Source: CALKZN01 sp050633585 | Lineage (GTDB): Bacteria; Pseudomonadota; Gammaproteobacteria; Arenicellales; Arenicellaceae | Direction of reading: 5' to 3' | Length of the DNA: 64,000 nt | Assembly (NCBI GenBank): GCA_050633585.1 | Contig: JBOEGT010000018.1 | Span: forward strand, 18,339 to 82,338 | In this document: positions 63,977 through 64,000 of the stretch, piece by piece | Layout of the letters: each line of letters begins with the position of its first letter | Position numbering within the stretch: position 1 is the first letter of the stretch | Notes under the pieces: model-generated | What the model was told of the DNA's origin: nothing | Seen by the model: only the letters and a program-made list of their open reading frames with translations | Database searches by the model: none | Program-made: the position numbers and the translations under genes

Positions 63977-64000
63977 ATGGTGGCTATGGGTGGACTTGAA
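63977..64000 (+). CDS. Possible start of a gene continuing past the window
   Basis: ATG at 63977 (or at 63986) with AAGGGA just upstream opens a frame MVAMGGLE that runs off the edge. Too little is present to name it. Confidence 0.25.

Noticed and set aside
1..64000. tRNA, rRNA, integrase or attachment sites that would mark a genomic island
   Set aside because: None seen by reading. The metallophore locus may still have moved by transfer, but there is no boundary signal here to support it.

Overview
The window looks like chromosomal DNA of an AT-rich gammaproteobacterium. The basis is Pseudomonas-type Fur boxes, a DksA with the DksA2 cysteine pattern, TonB-dependent receptors, TAXI and spermidine-type ABC transport, and a proteobacterial cobalamin gene set. 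Genus is not decided; a marine or Oceanospirillales-like host is only a guess. No rRNA, tRNA, CRISPR array or complete insertion sequence was seen.

Region 1 (1-22941) is an iron- or metal-regulated locus for a small thiocarboxylate metallophore. Its heart is the plus-strand operon 8409-16418: an E1-like adenylyltransferase fused to a rhodanese, a JAMM protease, a ThiS/MoaD-type sulfur carrier ending in Gly-Gly, a CaiB/BaiF-type protein, an AMP-forming ligase, an acyl-CoA dehydrogenase and a GH88-like protein. This is the enzyme logic known from pyridine-2,6-dithiocarboxylate (PDTC, pdt genes) and thioquinolobactin (qbs genes) in Pseudomonas. Around it lie two TonB receptors, an RhtX/FptX-like importer, a second MFS pump, two AraC regulators, an O/S-methyltransferase, an FAD oxidoreductase, a tandem OsmC protein and a Cys/Met gamma-lyase-type PLP enzyme. 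Two perfect Fur palindromes (3899-3913, 22923-22941) sit in front of receptor and regulator genes. The exact product cannot be read from the sequence.

Region 2 (22969-29798 and 40272-53185) is cobalamin synthesis. It holds cobN, a CobW GTPase, a long His-rich cbiX, and a twelve-gene minus-strand run from a fused ChlI/ChlD chelatase subunit through cobO, cobB, a NiCoT transporter, cbiD, cobK, cobH, cobL, cobI, cbiG, cobJ and cobM. A cobalamin riboswitch (52337-52452) precedes an orphan CbiM-like cobalt transporter. Early (CbiX) and late (CobN/ChlID) cobalt-insertion enzymes are both present. A 160-bp fully palindromic MITE-like element lies between cobW and cbiX.

Region 3 (29799-40219) interrupts the cobalamin genes with poorly characterised genes: small lipoproteins, a Crp/Fnr regulator divergent from an SDR plus VTT membrane protein, a membrane-anchored alpha/alpha-barrel-like protein and a 1408-residue membrane protein with two similar halves. 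Region 4 (53299-61310) is a catabolic operon: spermidine-type ABC importer, three-subunit flavin dehydrogenase (HcnABC/opine oxidase-like), RidA, and a divergent LysR with a clear inverted-repeat operator. Region 5 (61389-64000) has a TAXI-type TRAP binding protein, a DksA2-like protein behind a Zur-like palindrome, a small orphan gene, a flavoprotein remnant and perhaps the start of another gene.
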